From Halocafeteria seosinensis (lineage: Eukaryota > Sar > Bigyra > Bicosoecida): a stretch of 64,000 nt of DNA. How positions within the stretch are numbered: position 1 is the first letter of the stretch; every line of letters begins with the position of its first letter. The notes under the pieces were generated by a model. The model saw nothing but the letters and a program-made list of their open reading frames with translations. It searched no databases and was not told the DNA's origin. The stretch spans positions 1-64,000 of the forward strand of contig LVLI01000533.1 in the NCBI GenBank assembly GCA_001687465.1, read 5' to 3'. A program made the translations under genes and the position numbers. Positions 20,741-30,783 of this stretch are shown piece by piece.

Positions 20741-21164
20741 TGAAGTAACGAGGTAGGCATTAAGTAAGGAAAAGCGAGACACTTGACGAACGCAGAAGCG
20801 TCATTGACCGAATCCCGTGTTGATGGTAGTAGTAGTTAATAAGAGACACCGAAACATGTTCATTTTCGCCATATATGCAAGGCTACACAGGTATCCTCGA
20901 GCCGAAGATGTGAATTCGTATAATCTGTGTGCTCTTCTGGTATACGCAGTGGTACTACATGATCGTATACCGTCACGTCAAGCTTACCGCCGCTGACTAC
21001 CAATTTCTTCATAAATCGTAAACCCCGTGGTAGGGCCGCGACAGTCCAATTCATATATTCCGTACCTCGTGAAGTGAAGAAATATATTAGCTAGCCGATA
21101 TGCGCTAAATTGAGAAACTCTAGGACGAGCACAAGCATAAGGAGTTCGAGAGAGCACTGTGTCA
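20741..21164. other. Convergent intergenic region
   Basis: A gap of 424 nt between the stops of bL27m (plus) and the PH-domain gene (minus). Open frames here (for example 20860-21054 minus) have no family resemblance. No repeat is seen. Confidence 0.4.
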
Positions 21165-22412
21165 TCAGCTCGTAAACAAATCCGTAATATGGTTTTTGAA
21201 CTGTTCTTGGTTCTTCCGCCCGTACACCTGTAAACGATACAGTTTCTATGCTGTCGTAATCTAAACGCGCAACCCGCAAAAGATGCAATAACGTACTCGC
21301 ACTCTGTATTCCCCTCCATGAATACCTGGAGTATACATTATGAACCAACCGTCGTTGACCTCTTCCATACACTCCACATCATCTAAATAAACTTCGCCTT
21401 TCGCTAGTTTTTTCGAAGCGTCCTTATAATATATTAACTTTTCAGGAGTTAATTGGAACCATCGTCTTTTTCTCGTTGATATAAGAGATTTCCCTCCTCC
21501 AGTTTTCTCGATCCAACCCTCTATCAATACTGTAGAAGGAGGCACTTGTGGCTGAGTCGCCGCCGATGAAAAATTCTCCGGCTCTGTTCGGGTATCTCTC
21601 TCTGTTTCATCCATGCTCCCCCACGATTTCCTTGCACTTTCTCCGTCCCCTTCATCCTCAATTGATCTATTAGAGTTATGAATTACTTTATCTCGTAGCG
21701 TTTCTTTTCTCCGTGATCCTGCCTGATGTCCCTCACCACTATCTTGGTGATCTTTCGAAGCAGCCGCCCATGCGGCTGATGAAAATCCCATCGCTGATTC
21801 CACTCTAGCGGGTGAATCTATGTCTGTACATTCATTATCTGTATCATTTTCCGTATTAATCATCTCTGTCGTCGGAGGTCTTTTCTTTAGATACTCTGCA
21901 CGCTCCTGCCTAGCAGGTCCCGGTCCACCTGATGCCCCTACTGTTTGGTCCACAGGGGGCGATGACGACAGCCCATGGTCTCCACTTTCACCCATAGTAC
22001 TCCCGTTGCTTTTTTCTATCTCTAGTGATGAAATCAGCTCTGGTGCAGGACTCTGCAGCAACTTGGAGGAGCTGGAAGCCGGGGGCGGCTTTTCTTCCAC
22101 CATCGTTTGTTGGGTCTCAGTGCCGCTGTCTATTACACACGTTGAGACGGTCGTTGATTCCACTCCTCCACTGTGAGGGTCCGTTGATGCAGATGACGAT
22201 GGAACATGGTGGGAGCCATTCCCTGCGTGCGCTTTGCGACTAGAACAAGAGTGAGTTTGAAGTGCGGCGCTGGGATCCTGTGGACCGGGCTCCTGCTGCT
22301 GCTGCTGGCTGTCCTCCTCCTCTTCAGAGACCGTCCATGTACTCCCATGTCCCTCGCTTTCGCTGGCTGACACGTCGCTCGCATTCAACAGGACAGTGGG
22401 ATGGTCACTCAT
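21165..22412 (-). CDS. PH-domain protein with long disordered N-terminus
   Basis: Exons 21297-22412 and 21165-21227, with a 69-nt intron in phase 0, give 392 residues. About 290 residues are disordered, rich in Ser, Glu, Gln and Asp, with a poly-Gln run. A C-terminal pleckstrin-homology domain follows: LIEGWIEKTGGGKS, RKRRWFQLTPEKLIYYKD, KGEVYLDDVECMEE, DGWFIMYTPG, EYRVR. The last strand and helix are supplied by the short second exon (VYGRKNQEQFKNHITDLF), which fits the PH end and supports the splice. PH domains bind phosphoinositides or proteins, so a membrane-recruited adaptor is likely. No catalytic domain is present. The helix usually has Trp where Phe is seen here. Confidence 0.8.
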
Positions 22413-22980
22413 TTTATTGAAGTGGAATGAATGTATTATGGAAGTATGGTCTATAGGACATCCAGCTCCGACTCGCAGTTTGACTCAACCATGCAGGTAT
22501 TCTAGGGCGCTGCGATTATTCATCGAGCAGCTCTCAACATCTACCACGATGAGGAAAAAGTATCAATAATCTGTGGTACACCAAAACAACTCGTATGAGT
22601 TACAACCAATGTATTGGATTCTGCGAACAACAAGTGTTGTTCTACAACGGTTAAGGAGTCAACCATTGCCACTGTGTCAAACGAGGGCGCAACCACTACA
22701 GTGGAAGAAAGTCAAAATGACTGCTATGACTGCTATGGAAGTTACAATAGCAATGAGTGGAACCGTATTCCTGTATCGAGACTGTAGCCTTAGGAAGCGT
22801 GCATGTGCAATGCATTGGGCATTCTCAGTCGGACTCAGACCACGAACTCGGGCTTCAACCGTTGTACATGTTGTACAGTTCTCACCGAAGTGCAACTTTA
22901 CTAACATGTGAGATATTCCAGCGATCACTTTAAACCTGAAAGGTACTAACTGGACATGTAATCTACGATGCATATCACGT
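22413..22980. other. Intergenic region upstream of the PH gene
   Basis: 568 nt between the PH gene start and the TyrRS stop. An ATG-less plus-strand frame of about 70 codons around 22595-22795 has protein-like composition (Ser/Thr/Asn-rich) but no recognisable family or splice partner. Confidence 0.35.
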
Positions 22981-24808
22981 CTATTTTATTTCCAGAATGC
23001 AATGTCGCTTTCTTCCAACGCGAAATATGACGTATTGCCCAAACAGCAAGTCCGTTTCTTGAAGGTGGATGCTATCACTGTTACATTTTTCTCCATTCAC
23101 ATATATACCACCTGATTTTAAGAGTCGTTTGCCTTCACTCTTTGATGTTACGAGTTCAGCTTTGATCAGCAGGTCCAGAAGCGACGAGGACAGAGCCGTA
23201 CTCTTTTCAGCTAGCAAACATGGAATTTGGTCGCTTGCTACTGCTCTTTCCATATCCTGTTGTGTTATTCGGCCAATGTTAGATCCAAACAAAATATTAG
23301 TAACCTGCAATGATACTCAATTTAAAAGATCTTTTCACTGTGGAACATAAAGCAACCAGGATGTCACCCACAGTTTTGGCCTCCCTCATGCCTTCAAACC
23401 CGCGAAGAAGATAAACTAGATATTCTGCTAGTACTCGCTGAGCTAGACGACTTTCTGGAGCAGAAAAATGTTCCCTCAGTATAGCACTAATTTCACTGTA
23501 GTCTAAAAACGTGAGGCAAGACAGTAACTTCTCGCAGTCATCATCGGCAACGTTGAGCAAGTACTGATACAGGTCATACTGTAGTAACCACGTAACATAC
23601 CAAGTCCGACAGCGTTGCATAAGGAACAATCACGCATTAGAATATAAGCAGTCGCGTTGTAACATACATTTGTAGTGAGTTTTGGGTCAAGCCATAGAGC
23701 ATTCCCTTCCGATTTACCAAACTTCGCCCCCGAGATCGTCGTAAGCAATGGAACCGTGAAGCCTTGAGGATCAAAAGCTTTTGTGTCTTTAATGGCTGCT
23801 GACGAAAAATCTAACTTTGCACGCTTTATTAAATCAATACCAGCGGTTATATTACCCCACTGGTCGCTTCCTCCAACCTGGAGTACACATCCGTGATTCA
23901 AGAAAAGATGTAGGAAGTCGTATGCCTGAAATAAGGGGTAAGAGAATTCCGTGAAACTCATCCCACTACTGCCTTCAGATAATCTTGAAGCAACCGTGTC
24001 TTTAGCTAGCATAGACGACAGTCTAAAGTATTTACCGATTCTCCCAAAGAATTCCCACAGAGGCATCTTCTCATAAAATGTGGAATTATCTACCACAATA
24101 GGAGAAAGAATCTTTCGTTGTGACTGAATGTCCTCAGAACCCTCGTCCTTACCATTCGTACTTATATATAAACCCTGCGCGCATTCTAAGTCTTCGAGCT
24201 GCAGGCCACCGTGTTGTCTTATTCCTTCAAAGACAAGGTCAACACTGTTGCGGATTCCGACTAAGTTTTCTCTAATTTCCGCGGCACCTAACGCGGTCCG
24301 CTCTGTCGATTTTCCACTAGGATCACCTATTCTGCCAGTCATCCCACCCACCTGTAATGAAGTGCGCACCCTTGTCGATTAAGATGAACGCAAGACGCAA
24401 GATGTGCTCAGTTTGCCGTACCACTATATAGGGCCGGAACCGGGGAATCACTTGATCCCCATGGTCCCCGCCGTCTGCAGGTGTGCACTCCCCATCTTGT
24501 CCCCTGGGAAACGTATTCCTCCCTTGCATAGAACTGTGGGCATCATTACGCATGGACAATCGTGCAAGTGTCATCAGTACTGCCAAATTGCCTAGATGCA
24601 AGCTTGGAGCCGTCGGGTCGAAGCCGGCGTACGCTCCCAGTGTGCGCTCAGTTCCCGGAACAGCATCACTATGTGCAGCTTGTGTACTGTTGTGATCGTC
24701 TGAATACACAGGGGAGCGGTGTATAGCCGTGTCTAAATGAAATGGAAGAGGCCATTTTGTGAAGGAGGCATCCGCCACGAGACCTCGCCTTTGTAGGAAC
24801 CTCAGCAT
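22981..24808 (-). CDS. Tyrosyl-tRNA synthetase, bacterial (organellar) type
   Basis: Four exons: 24422-24808, 23668-24351, 23372-23578 and 22981-23304, giving 533 residues. Class I signatures are a HIGH-type HLGN at 71-74 following GFDPTAPSL, VGGMTGRIGDPSGK, GGSDQWGNITAGIDL for tyrosine binding, and a KMSKS-type KFGKSEGNA. A C-terminal S4 RNA-binding domain (AELVTSKSEGKRLLKSGGIYVNGEK) ends with the bacterial-type tail. The enzyme charges tRNA-Tyr with tyrosine. The bacterial architecture and a basic N-terminal leader indicate organelles, most likely mitochondria; dual targeting is possible. A loop of about 34 residues is inserted between HLGN and GDPSG. Introns are 70, 89 and 67 nt. The third was placed so that EGMREAK joins VTNILFG, as in bacterial TyrRS. 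Confidence 0.93.
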
Positions 24809-25041
24809 TTATCCTTTTTCACCTCCGACCCTTAAGCCACATTACATTTCCCATTACCAACTACACATTCATTTTGTACAACCGTGATGGGGCAGCAAAG
24901 GCTATACACCATGTGGATAAGGAACAAAGCAATCTTTTCGTTCACTAAAATCTGGCGTATTTGACCACACTGGCTGGCCGTCGTGGGCACGTCTATCGGG
25001 CAGTATTCGATGTAGAATACTTTTAGTTTTGTAGTTTTTGC
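24809..25041. promoter_or_regulatory. Shared head-to-head promoter of TyrRS and mL54
   Basis: Only 233 nt separate the start codons of two mitochondrial translation genes on opposite strands. The region must hold both promoters and 5' UTRs. No motif is identified with confidence. Confidence 0.45.
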
Positions 25042-25738
25042 ATGCGTATAGTCCGGTTGTGCGAAGGAATGGCGTGCGTTCGAGCTGGACTGAAGCACTT
25101 GGGTCTGGCAGTGCGTCACAGGACCCTCTACAGAAAGCCATTAAATGCGATTGCAGAGACATACAGACTCTATTCGGCGACACCCGTAGTAGCTCAGAAG
25201 AAGGGAAAGAAAGGTAAGGAAACCCGTAGCCTCCATGGGTGTAGCTGTCCTATAAGACTTTTGGAATACTTCCACAGGTGGGTCTAGCCAACAGGGCTCG
25301 GAGATACCGGAGGAGAAATTTGATTTATCCAGACAGATACCAGTCAATTTATACAAAGGTAAGTGTGTCTGACTGTCTACCCTATCTCGCCGCGGCGCGG
25401 GAATGAGGCGTAGTTGTTGACTGAACCAAATTTTTTTATGTACCTCCCAGATGGAGAAGAACCAGAATATAAAGCTGATAGTGAATACCCAGCTTGGCTA
25501 TGGAATATAAACGTTAGTGCTGTCGATATCTCTCCATAGGGAGGTACCCTTCTTTCAATATAATTTGGTTTGTTTTTGCCTTTGGATTTTTTTTACTATG
25601 CAGAAGGATAAACGAACAGTAGAAGAGGTGGTCCGAGAAGGCGTGGAACATCTCACACCGCGAGAACAGCGAAACGTGTTTAAACGCCTACGGCGAGACC
25701 AGGTAAAGAAGAGAAATACAGAGAATAAAAAGCGATAA
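25042..25738 (+). CDS. Mitochondrial large-subunit ribosomal protein mL54
   Basis: Four exons: 25042-25213, 25278-25358, 25451-25512 and 25604-25738, giving 149 residues. The diagnostic mL54 block is DGEEPEYKADSEYPAWLWNI, encoded across exons 2-3. The helical tail with paired basic residues (FKRLRRDQVKKRNTENKKR) follows, as in MRPL54 of animals and Mrpl37 of yeast. mL54 is a mitochondria-specific component of the 39S/54S subunit near the L7/L12 stalk base. The N-terminal 60 residues form a basic targeting leader and linker. Phases 1, 1 and 0 match at every junction, and the last donor is gttagt rather than gtaagt. It shares a short promoter with TyrRS. Confidence 0.9.
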
Positions 25739-25785
25739 TGCTATGTGGTATCGATGTCAGTCAAAGGTGTCTAACCATCAAACAA

Positions 25786-25810
25786 AGCATGATGGACCGT
25801 CCATCATGCT
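25786..25810 (+). other. Perfect 11-bp hairpin downstream of mL54
   Basis: AGCATGATGGA is followed by a 3-nt loop and its exact reverse complement, about 50 nt after the mL54 stop codon. It would form a strong stem in the 3' UTR. Whether it serves in 3'-end formation or is a chance palindrome cannot be told. Confidence 0.5.
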
Positions 25811-26193
25811 TGAACACGCACAATACCGTAGATGTACACTATCTACCAATTGTGTCATTGCTCGATGCAACTCGGCATACGAGTGATTTCAGAACTTATT
25901 CGCCGTTGTCAAGTATCCAGTAAACTGGTTGCCAGTGTATATAAGATGGTAAATCCACAGTTAGCTTTCCCATGCTAAGTTCGAATGACACATCAAAATC
26001 TAGTTGAATAAGTAGGAACAAGCGGCCTTGTAAGAACCTGGGAAACCTAAACACGCGCAGTATTTTTCTCTTTTCATCCAGTGGTCGTCAATTCGGCCAG
26101 CCGGTAGTCTCCCACTCGATGACAGTAGTAACCAGAGCTTGCAGGCTGGTGTTGGATAGAAACACTCGAGGTCAAGCCTCACGTAGCATAACT

Positions 26194-26227
26194 CACACAC
26201 ACAAATGTGACAGATAGCCCACCGGCC
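26194..26227 (+). repeat. Left arm of a 33-34 nt inverted repeat
   Basis: A short CA run followed by AAATGTGACAGATAGCCCACC and GGCC is the exact reverse complement of 28473-28506. A shorter related copy in this orientation lies at 28214-28236. The two arms enclose two genes. Confidence 0.75.
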
Positions 26228-26626
26228 ATAACTCGTTTCTACTACCAGAAGAATGAAGTAGAGTCGCCATGATTCGGTTTTCGATAGACTTCCTTTTCCT
26301 TCCGGCAAGCCTGACGGGCTAATCGTCAAACACGAACTAGATGATACTCGTTAAACATGCGTTTACAGGTAGTACTTACCACCCCCCCTAGTCACTGACG
26401 AATCTCGTTAGGCGGTTGTGAAGCTCCTCTGCTTCCTCGTTTGCGCGCGCGTTGTCTGCAATTCGTTGATCATGGCTTTAACAATCATAATGTGGTACGA
26501 CTTCTGTGTTTGAGCATGCTGTAAACCTTATATCAGAGTGTATTTGTTACTGTACACGTTGCACAAATTTATTGGATAGTGTTCAGTTGTAGCCAGATAT
26601 TCGCAAGCAAGCGTTTAACGTTGGCG

Positions 26627-27663
26627 ATGGCGAGTGGAGTCCAGGAATTAGTAAGACAGGTTAACGAGTTAAGCAACCGTCTCAGTACACAGTGTGCTGT
26701 ACACTACAAGAAGATGTTGGTCACTATTTTGAACAATCCGCAATCCTCATCTTACAGCGTCACTATGGTGAAAAAGCCGTACGTAACTTTAATATAAAGG
26801 GAGTGGGTGGATTGGTACGCCTACTGTACTTGTGGCAAGGAAAAGTGATTATCTTGCAAGACCACGCCATGTTGTGTTACGTCATGAAGGGTCTGATCTT
26901 GAGAGACAGGATTTGTACGCACGAAGCCTCGTGGATTACGTGCTCGAGCATGGCTTAGATATCCGGTTGTATCTATGGGCATGCTCTGATATTGGATCAA
27001 GCGCGCAAGACGTTGTTAAATCCTACTTCTTAGACCCTCCAGCCAACAAAATATACGATGTCATGGTGGACAAGGTTAAGAAGGGGGAATTGAAAAGGGC
27101 TGAAGTCGATACGAAAGAGCGGCGGTTGTATGCTGACTTGGGTCTGGACGAGCCAAATCCTCAGATCAACGATCCGTGCAAGTATATGAAATATTCGGTA
27201 TTGAAAGGACGCAAGCCAACGCAATTGCTGGGCAGTGAACACTTTCGTCAGAGTAATGACACACGAACCAGGGAACAAAAAGGCACACGATTATTTGCGT
27301 CACGATGATGGGTTCGCACTTCAAGCTATTTGTATGTGTCAAGCCTACTTGGAGGACTTTCACATACCTCCTCATGAACTTGAGGTAGACGTTCGTGGAC
27401 GTATTGAATGGGATGGCACCACTCTTCACGTAGCAATTGGTGAAATTAAGAGTAGTGCAAGCGAACGTGCTTTTAACGAGGCCGTCTTGCAACTTAAGAA
27501 ACGTTTCCGAGTACTTGCAATTGCTGCCAAAGTCATCTTTGGTGACTCCATTCACACACTAGAGGGAACGGGAAAGGTTCATGTACCCGCGAAATGTCCC
27601 ACCCCTTTGCCCTGCGTCAACCCAGAACCGAAGACACTGTGTGAACTCGAGATAGATCACTGA
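26627..27663 (+). CDS. Hypothetical protein with PD-(D/E)XK nuclease-like C-terminus
   Basis: The ATG at 26627 opens a short first exon (MASGVQELVRQVNELSNRL). The best continuation is an exon from 26800 (acceptor tataaag) to about 27198, then one from 27284 to the TGA at 27663, giving about 280 residues. The exact junctions are uncertain. The middle exon reads GTPTVLVARKSDYLARPRHV and on through a helical domain. The last exon has an ELEVDVRGRIEWDG strand pair, VAIGEIKSS, and a helix containing QLKKRF. This D...ExK plus Q/K-helix pattern resembles the restriction-endonuclease-like fold. No family member is recognised, so nuclease activity is inference. If no splicing rescues the frame changes it would be a pseudogene. 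It lies between the arms of an inverted repeat. Confidence 0.45.
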
Positions 27664-27818
27664 GAATATCACCGTTATCGCAGAAAGAATAGATTTATGA
27701 ACTATAATAGCTAAACAATGTGGGTTGTACTATCTTGTTCAACACGATAAGCTATTTTTCGTTGCTTCTATCATCACAGTACGACCGCAGCATATTTCGC
27801 TTCCATTAATGATTGCAA

Positions 27819-28131
27819 CTATTCAGCTCCTTTAGAATACAAATAGCGGTGTCTCTCCTGTTGTTTCTCGAGTTCTTCTTGTGTTGGAGCATGCTCGGAC
27901 AATTTGCGATTCATCTCTTTAAAGATGTTAATCATCTTGTTGAGAGCGTCTCTAATTTCGTCGGTCTCATCCTGTGTAAACTCATATCTTTCAGAAGCCA
28001 CATTGTTGTTGCCCTGCATCCGTTTAGTCTCTGCTCATAACCCGTGCAAGAGGTAATGTATATCAGTGCTAACTACTTACACATGCACCCAGTGGAGACG
28101 GTGTGTGCTGTTTTGTTGTTTGCGCTTGCAT
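27819..28131 (-). CDS. Small coiled-coil protein, 81 aa
   Basis: Two exons, 28081-28131 and 27819-28013, joined in phase 0 across a 67-nt intron (donor gtaagt, acceptor atgcag). The product is hydrophilic with one long amphipathic helix (DEIRDALNKMINIFKEMNRK) and a Gln/Glu-rich C-terminal helix. It has no transmembrane segment and no recognised motif. Small proteins of this type are often subunits of larger complexes, but nothing here identifies one. It is convergent with the PD-(D/E)XK-like gene. A further upstream exon is possible. Confidence 0.5.
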
Positions 28132-28213
28132 TGTGATCGTGTGAGGAACAACGCTGTGTCTTGGATTTAAGCCAATCCTCAAAAACAAGGAGTACCGGGT
28201 AGTCGACGACGAA

Positions 28214-28236
28214 GATGTGACTGATGGCCCACCGGC
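28214..28236 (+). repeat. Third partial copy of the dispersed repeat
   Basis: ATGTGACTGATGGCCCACCGG differs by two substitutions from the core of the 26194-26227 element and has the same orientation. It indicates a dispersed short repeat family rather than a unique inverted pair. Confidence 0.55.
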
Positions 28237-28419
28237 AGCTGGATAGTTGTACACACACACAATAGTTGTTGTGTTCTCCAATCAATGTAGATTCCTTTTG
28301 TCACGCAAACCTGCAAACACTAAAAGAACAATAGAAGCACACCTGTATGCAAGAAAAGGATGTATAAGACAAGCTTGCGTATCTTTGGCAGAGCAGATAC
28401 AATTCTGTCTCCATCTGCA

Positions 28420-28520
28420 GCTCTCTCTCTCTCTCTTTCGACCAGCACACACACACACACACACACACACACGGCCGGTGGGCTATCTGTCACATTTGTG
28501 TGTGTGCACACACACACACA
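28420..28520. repeat. Microsatellites (CT)n and (CA)n
   Basis: A run of CT dinucleotides at about 28421-28436 is followed by a (CA)n tract at about 28446-28471 and further CA/GT runs to about 28520, interrupted by the inverted-repeat arm. Confidence 0.85.
28473..28506 (-). repeat. Right arm of the 33-34 nt inverted repeat
   Basis: GGCCGGTGGGCTATCTGTCAC and the following TTTGTGTGTGTG are the exact reverse complement of 26194-26227, 2.3 kb away. Confidence 0.75.
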
Positions 28521-29335
28521 GCGGACAGCGGACAAGAGTATCTTGAAGAAACAAGCAAGCTCTTCCTTGCTCTCCAAACAACTAATGTATCATAGTTGAT
28601 TGATCGCTGCTTTATCGATAGGAACAGTCGAGTATACTTTGACGAGTGACGTTACCGGCACCAGCTAGTGGCCGGAAGGGAAAGCGTGGCTTACCTTAAT
28701 GGACACAAGGTAGTGTCCTATGTGCCGGGCATAAAAAATAAAAAAATAAAGTAAATAAAAAATACGTTTCTACAGTGGCAATACTGCATCATAGAGTTGT
28801 AATCCCGGATGGGCTTTGAAGCCTGTGTCTTATCAACGGAAATTCTTTCACCCGAAAGTTCACCAGAGAGGTGACCAGAACGGGGTGGCTCAAATAACCC
28901 AGTGTCGTTGACTGGGTAAATTCGGTGACTTTGGATCATTCGGTTTAATCGCGAGAGAAACAGAGATGCAGATGAGGGAAGAAGTGATATTCATTCGGTG
29001 TGATAGAGGCAGGTAAATGCTACTCCAAACCGGAGAATCGCGTGTCGCTGATGACTAATTGAGGAAGCTCCCACGCTGGGGATAAGCTTGTGGATCCGCC
29101 TTCTCTGGCATATCTTGTTGCTATGCGACACCAATGCTGGTGTAGAGTTCCCGGAGAGGGGAGAGGGAGAAAGAGAGAGAGAAGGGAAAAGGCGCATTCC
29201 ACTCTCCGCTGGCGTCTAACACCCACACCCACGCACACAGAGAGGGAGGAAGACAGACTCAAGGAGTACTCGGATCGCTATAAACTAATTCTCGGTTGGC
29301 AGGTATTTCAATGTTCGGTAGTGTTAGGGGTATCT

Positions 29336-29983
29336 ACTGATACTTATGCCAAACAGTTTGTCACAGCTTCGAGCAGCGCCAGTCAAGAAACCCTAGAGGC
29401 TGCAGCGTCTGCTAAGGAAGAAGTTCTCGCCGTTAGCCACAAAAATGAAATAATTGGATCAGTTCCGCGAAGGATAATGGTTAGTAGGAGGAACATCTGA
29501 TTGACAATCGTTTTCTGATTCATTTGCATGTACTGTATATATCCCTGACGCAGCGAAAAGAAAAACCGTTGGCATCGAGCCACCTCTGTGATGATACGAC
29601 GCACCAACGGCAAATTCGTCGTACAAAGGAGGACGCTAAATAAGGTTTAGTGCCCAGGTTGCTTAGACATCCCCACTGGCGGAGTAGTCTCAGTAGGTTG
29701 ATTCCGCCTATAGGTTCGTGGCTCCTTTCCTTGAAAAGCCCGCCCGGAATTTGTCACGGTTTCAACATGACTTTGCAGGGAACTCTCTGAAGAGATGGGA
29801 CTGGAAGGTGTCCCACTTCAGTACTGCTTCCAATTTCCTCACCAAGGCGGCCACTCTCGTGCATGGCTTTACGTCTTCACAGCTACCACCAAGAACAATA
29901 AAAAGGTTTTAAAGGGGCCCTACGGGGGATGGGAAACCAAGCCTAGCCTGGAAAATCGGGGTTTCGCTCTCCCAGGTAACTAG
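29336..29983 (+). pseudogene. Broken Nudix hydrolase gene (IDI/YfcD-like)
   Basis: Three segments show the order of a Nudix hydrolase of the isopentenyl-diphosphate-isomerase/YfcD type. The first (to 29479) is KEEVLAVSHKNEIIGSVPRR, ending at a gttagt donor. The second (from 29561) is KNRWHRATSVMIRRTNGKF, VVQRRTLNK, then CPGCLDIPTGGVVS. The third (about 29779-29983) is RELSEEMGLEGVPLQYCFQF followed by HSRAWLYVFTATTK. An in-frame TAG (29648-29650) sits between NKV and CPGCLD, where other members have a coding residue. The stretch that should carry GE...AA of the Nudix box (29704-29778) contains stops and offers no splice that keeps the frame. TAG is a real stop in neighbouring genes, so the copy looks inactivated. 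Sequencing error is possible. The N-terminal limit is unclear. Confidence 0.65.
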
Positions 29984-30417
29984 GTTGCTGGTTCGATCTT
30001 CAGGATCTTCGTTCCTGTCGCTGCTTCACAGCATTCTCCCATCCTTCGTGGACCATCAAATGTCGCCATAGATTGGTCGTGTTGCCATCGCTCTGCACAG
30101 TAAGCGCCTCATTACATGTGCTCCCGCTTCCGTACTGGTATGTGCATCAAACATGGCGGTTTATTCCCTCGGCAGCCCAATGTTTGGTGACCAGTTGCCG
30201 CAATTTCACAAAACATCAACTTCCCATACTCATACATCGCTCTTCGGATATCTCGATAAAGATGCAAATTTTGGAACTCCTTTGAAAGATCGTAAGAAGT
30301 GTATATTTTTGAATTATTTTGTTGCTTTCCCTTCATACGAAGTTTGGGGGTCAGACCCATAGAAACCCCGAACACCACGGAGCTACCGCACAAGTCGAAG
30401 GACGCAGCAACGCCCTT
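29984..30417. other. Intergenic region
   Basis: 434 nt between the Nudix remnant and the 96-residue gene. A minus frame (30112-30393) is open but without ATG context or homology that I can recognise. Confidence 0.35.
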
Positions 30418-30783
30418 TCAAGCATACGAATACTCTTTGCTCGGCCCGGCAAACTGTCCACCCATGAAGGTAGCCCTAATACCCTACATATATGGTTATC
30501 CCACCAGCACCAGATCCGATTGCTTAACTTGTGGACAGTTTTCGGGGAGACGAAGTACCAATGATTGGCGACCAGGAATGATCGGCGTCATTCCTTTAAC
30601 AACCTGTCGTTTAATCGTTGTAGTCTGATTCTTATAGTAGCGGTACTGGCACTCCAGCGATCGCCACAAAACCACTGCCTTCACAGTCTGTACTAATATA
30701 CCGGAATCCAGTCCACTGATCCCATTGGACCGCTCTTTCACTGTATAAATATTTCCAGCATAGAATTCCTCGTCCCGGTCCAT
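30418..30783 (-). CDS. Small hypothetical protein, 96 aa
   Basis: The ATG at 30783 opens exon 30559-30783 (MDRDEEFYAGNIYTVKERSN and on). A 75-nt intron with donor gtactt and acceptor atgtag then leads in phase 0 to exon 30483-30418, which ends GGQFAGPSKEYSYA and stop. The product is soluble and has no transmembrane span. The Tyr/Lys/Arg-rich middle (WRSLECQYRYYKNQ) resembles small accessory subunits of organellar complexes, but I do not recognise the family. It is head-to-head with the SKI2-type helicase, with 238 nt between starts. Confidence 0.4.

Larger units (their letters stand above)
25739..26626. other. Intergenic region with hairpin and repeat arm
   Basis: Contains the hairpin at 25786-25810 and the left arm (26194-26227) of a 33-34 nt inverted repeat whose partner lies at 28473-28506. 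A minus-strand frame (26000-26329) spans the repeat and is probably not a gene. Confidence 0.45.
28132..29335. other. Repeat-rich stretch without a clear gene
   Basis: Holds the dispersed repeats, CT/CA microsatellites, an A/T-rich run near 28730-28770 and AG-rich sequence near 29160-29200. A plus frame through 29090-29335 joins the Nudix remnant downstream but shows no family features of its own. Confidence 0.45.

Noticed and set aside
22573-22911. Plus-strand frame upstream of the PH gene
   Set aside because: Composition looks protein-like in one frame, but it has no ATG, no convincing splice partner and no recognised domain.
23305-23338. 34-nt intron in TyrRS
   Set aside because: A 67-nt intron (23305-23371) in the same phase restores the bacterial EG..AK..T.ILF alignment and fits the usual length.
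26000-26329. 109-codon minus-strand ORF
   Set aside because: It crosses the inverted-repeat arm and has no family resemblance; similarity to a frame at 28073-28285 is only the shared repeat.
28073-28285. 70-codon minus-strand ORFs
   Set aside because: They overlap the first exon, intron and 5' flank of the 81-residue gene and include the dispersed repeat.
29970-30010. tRNA-like GGTTCGATC sequence
   Set aside because: No matching acceptor, D or anticodon stems; no complete tRNA was found anywhere in the window.
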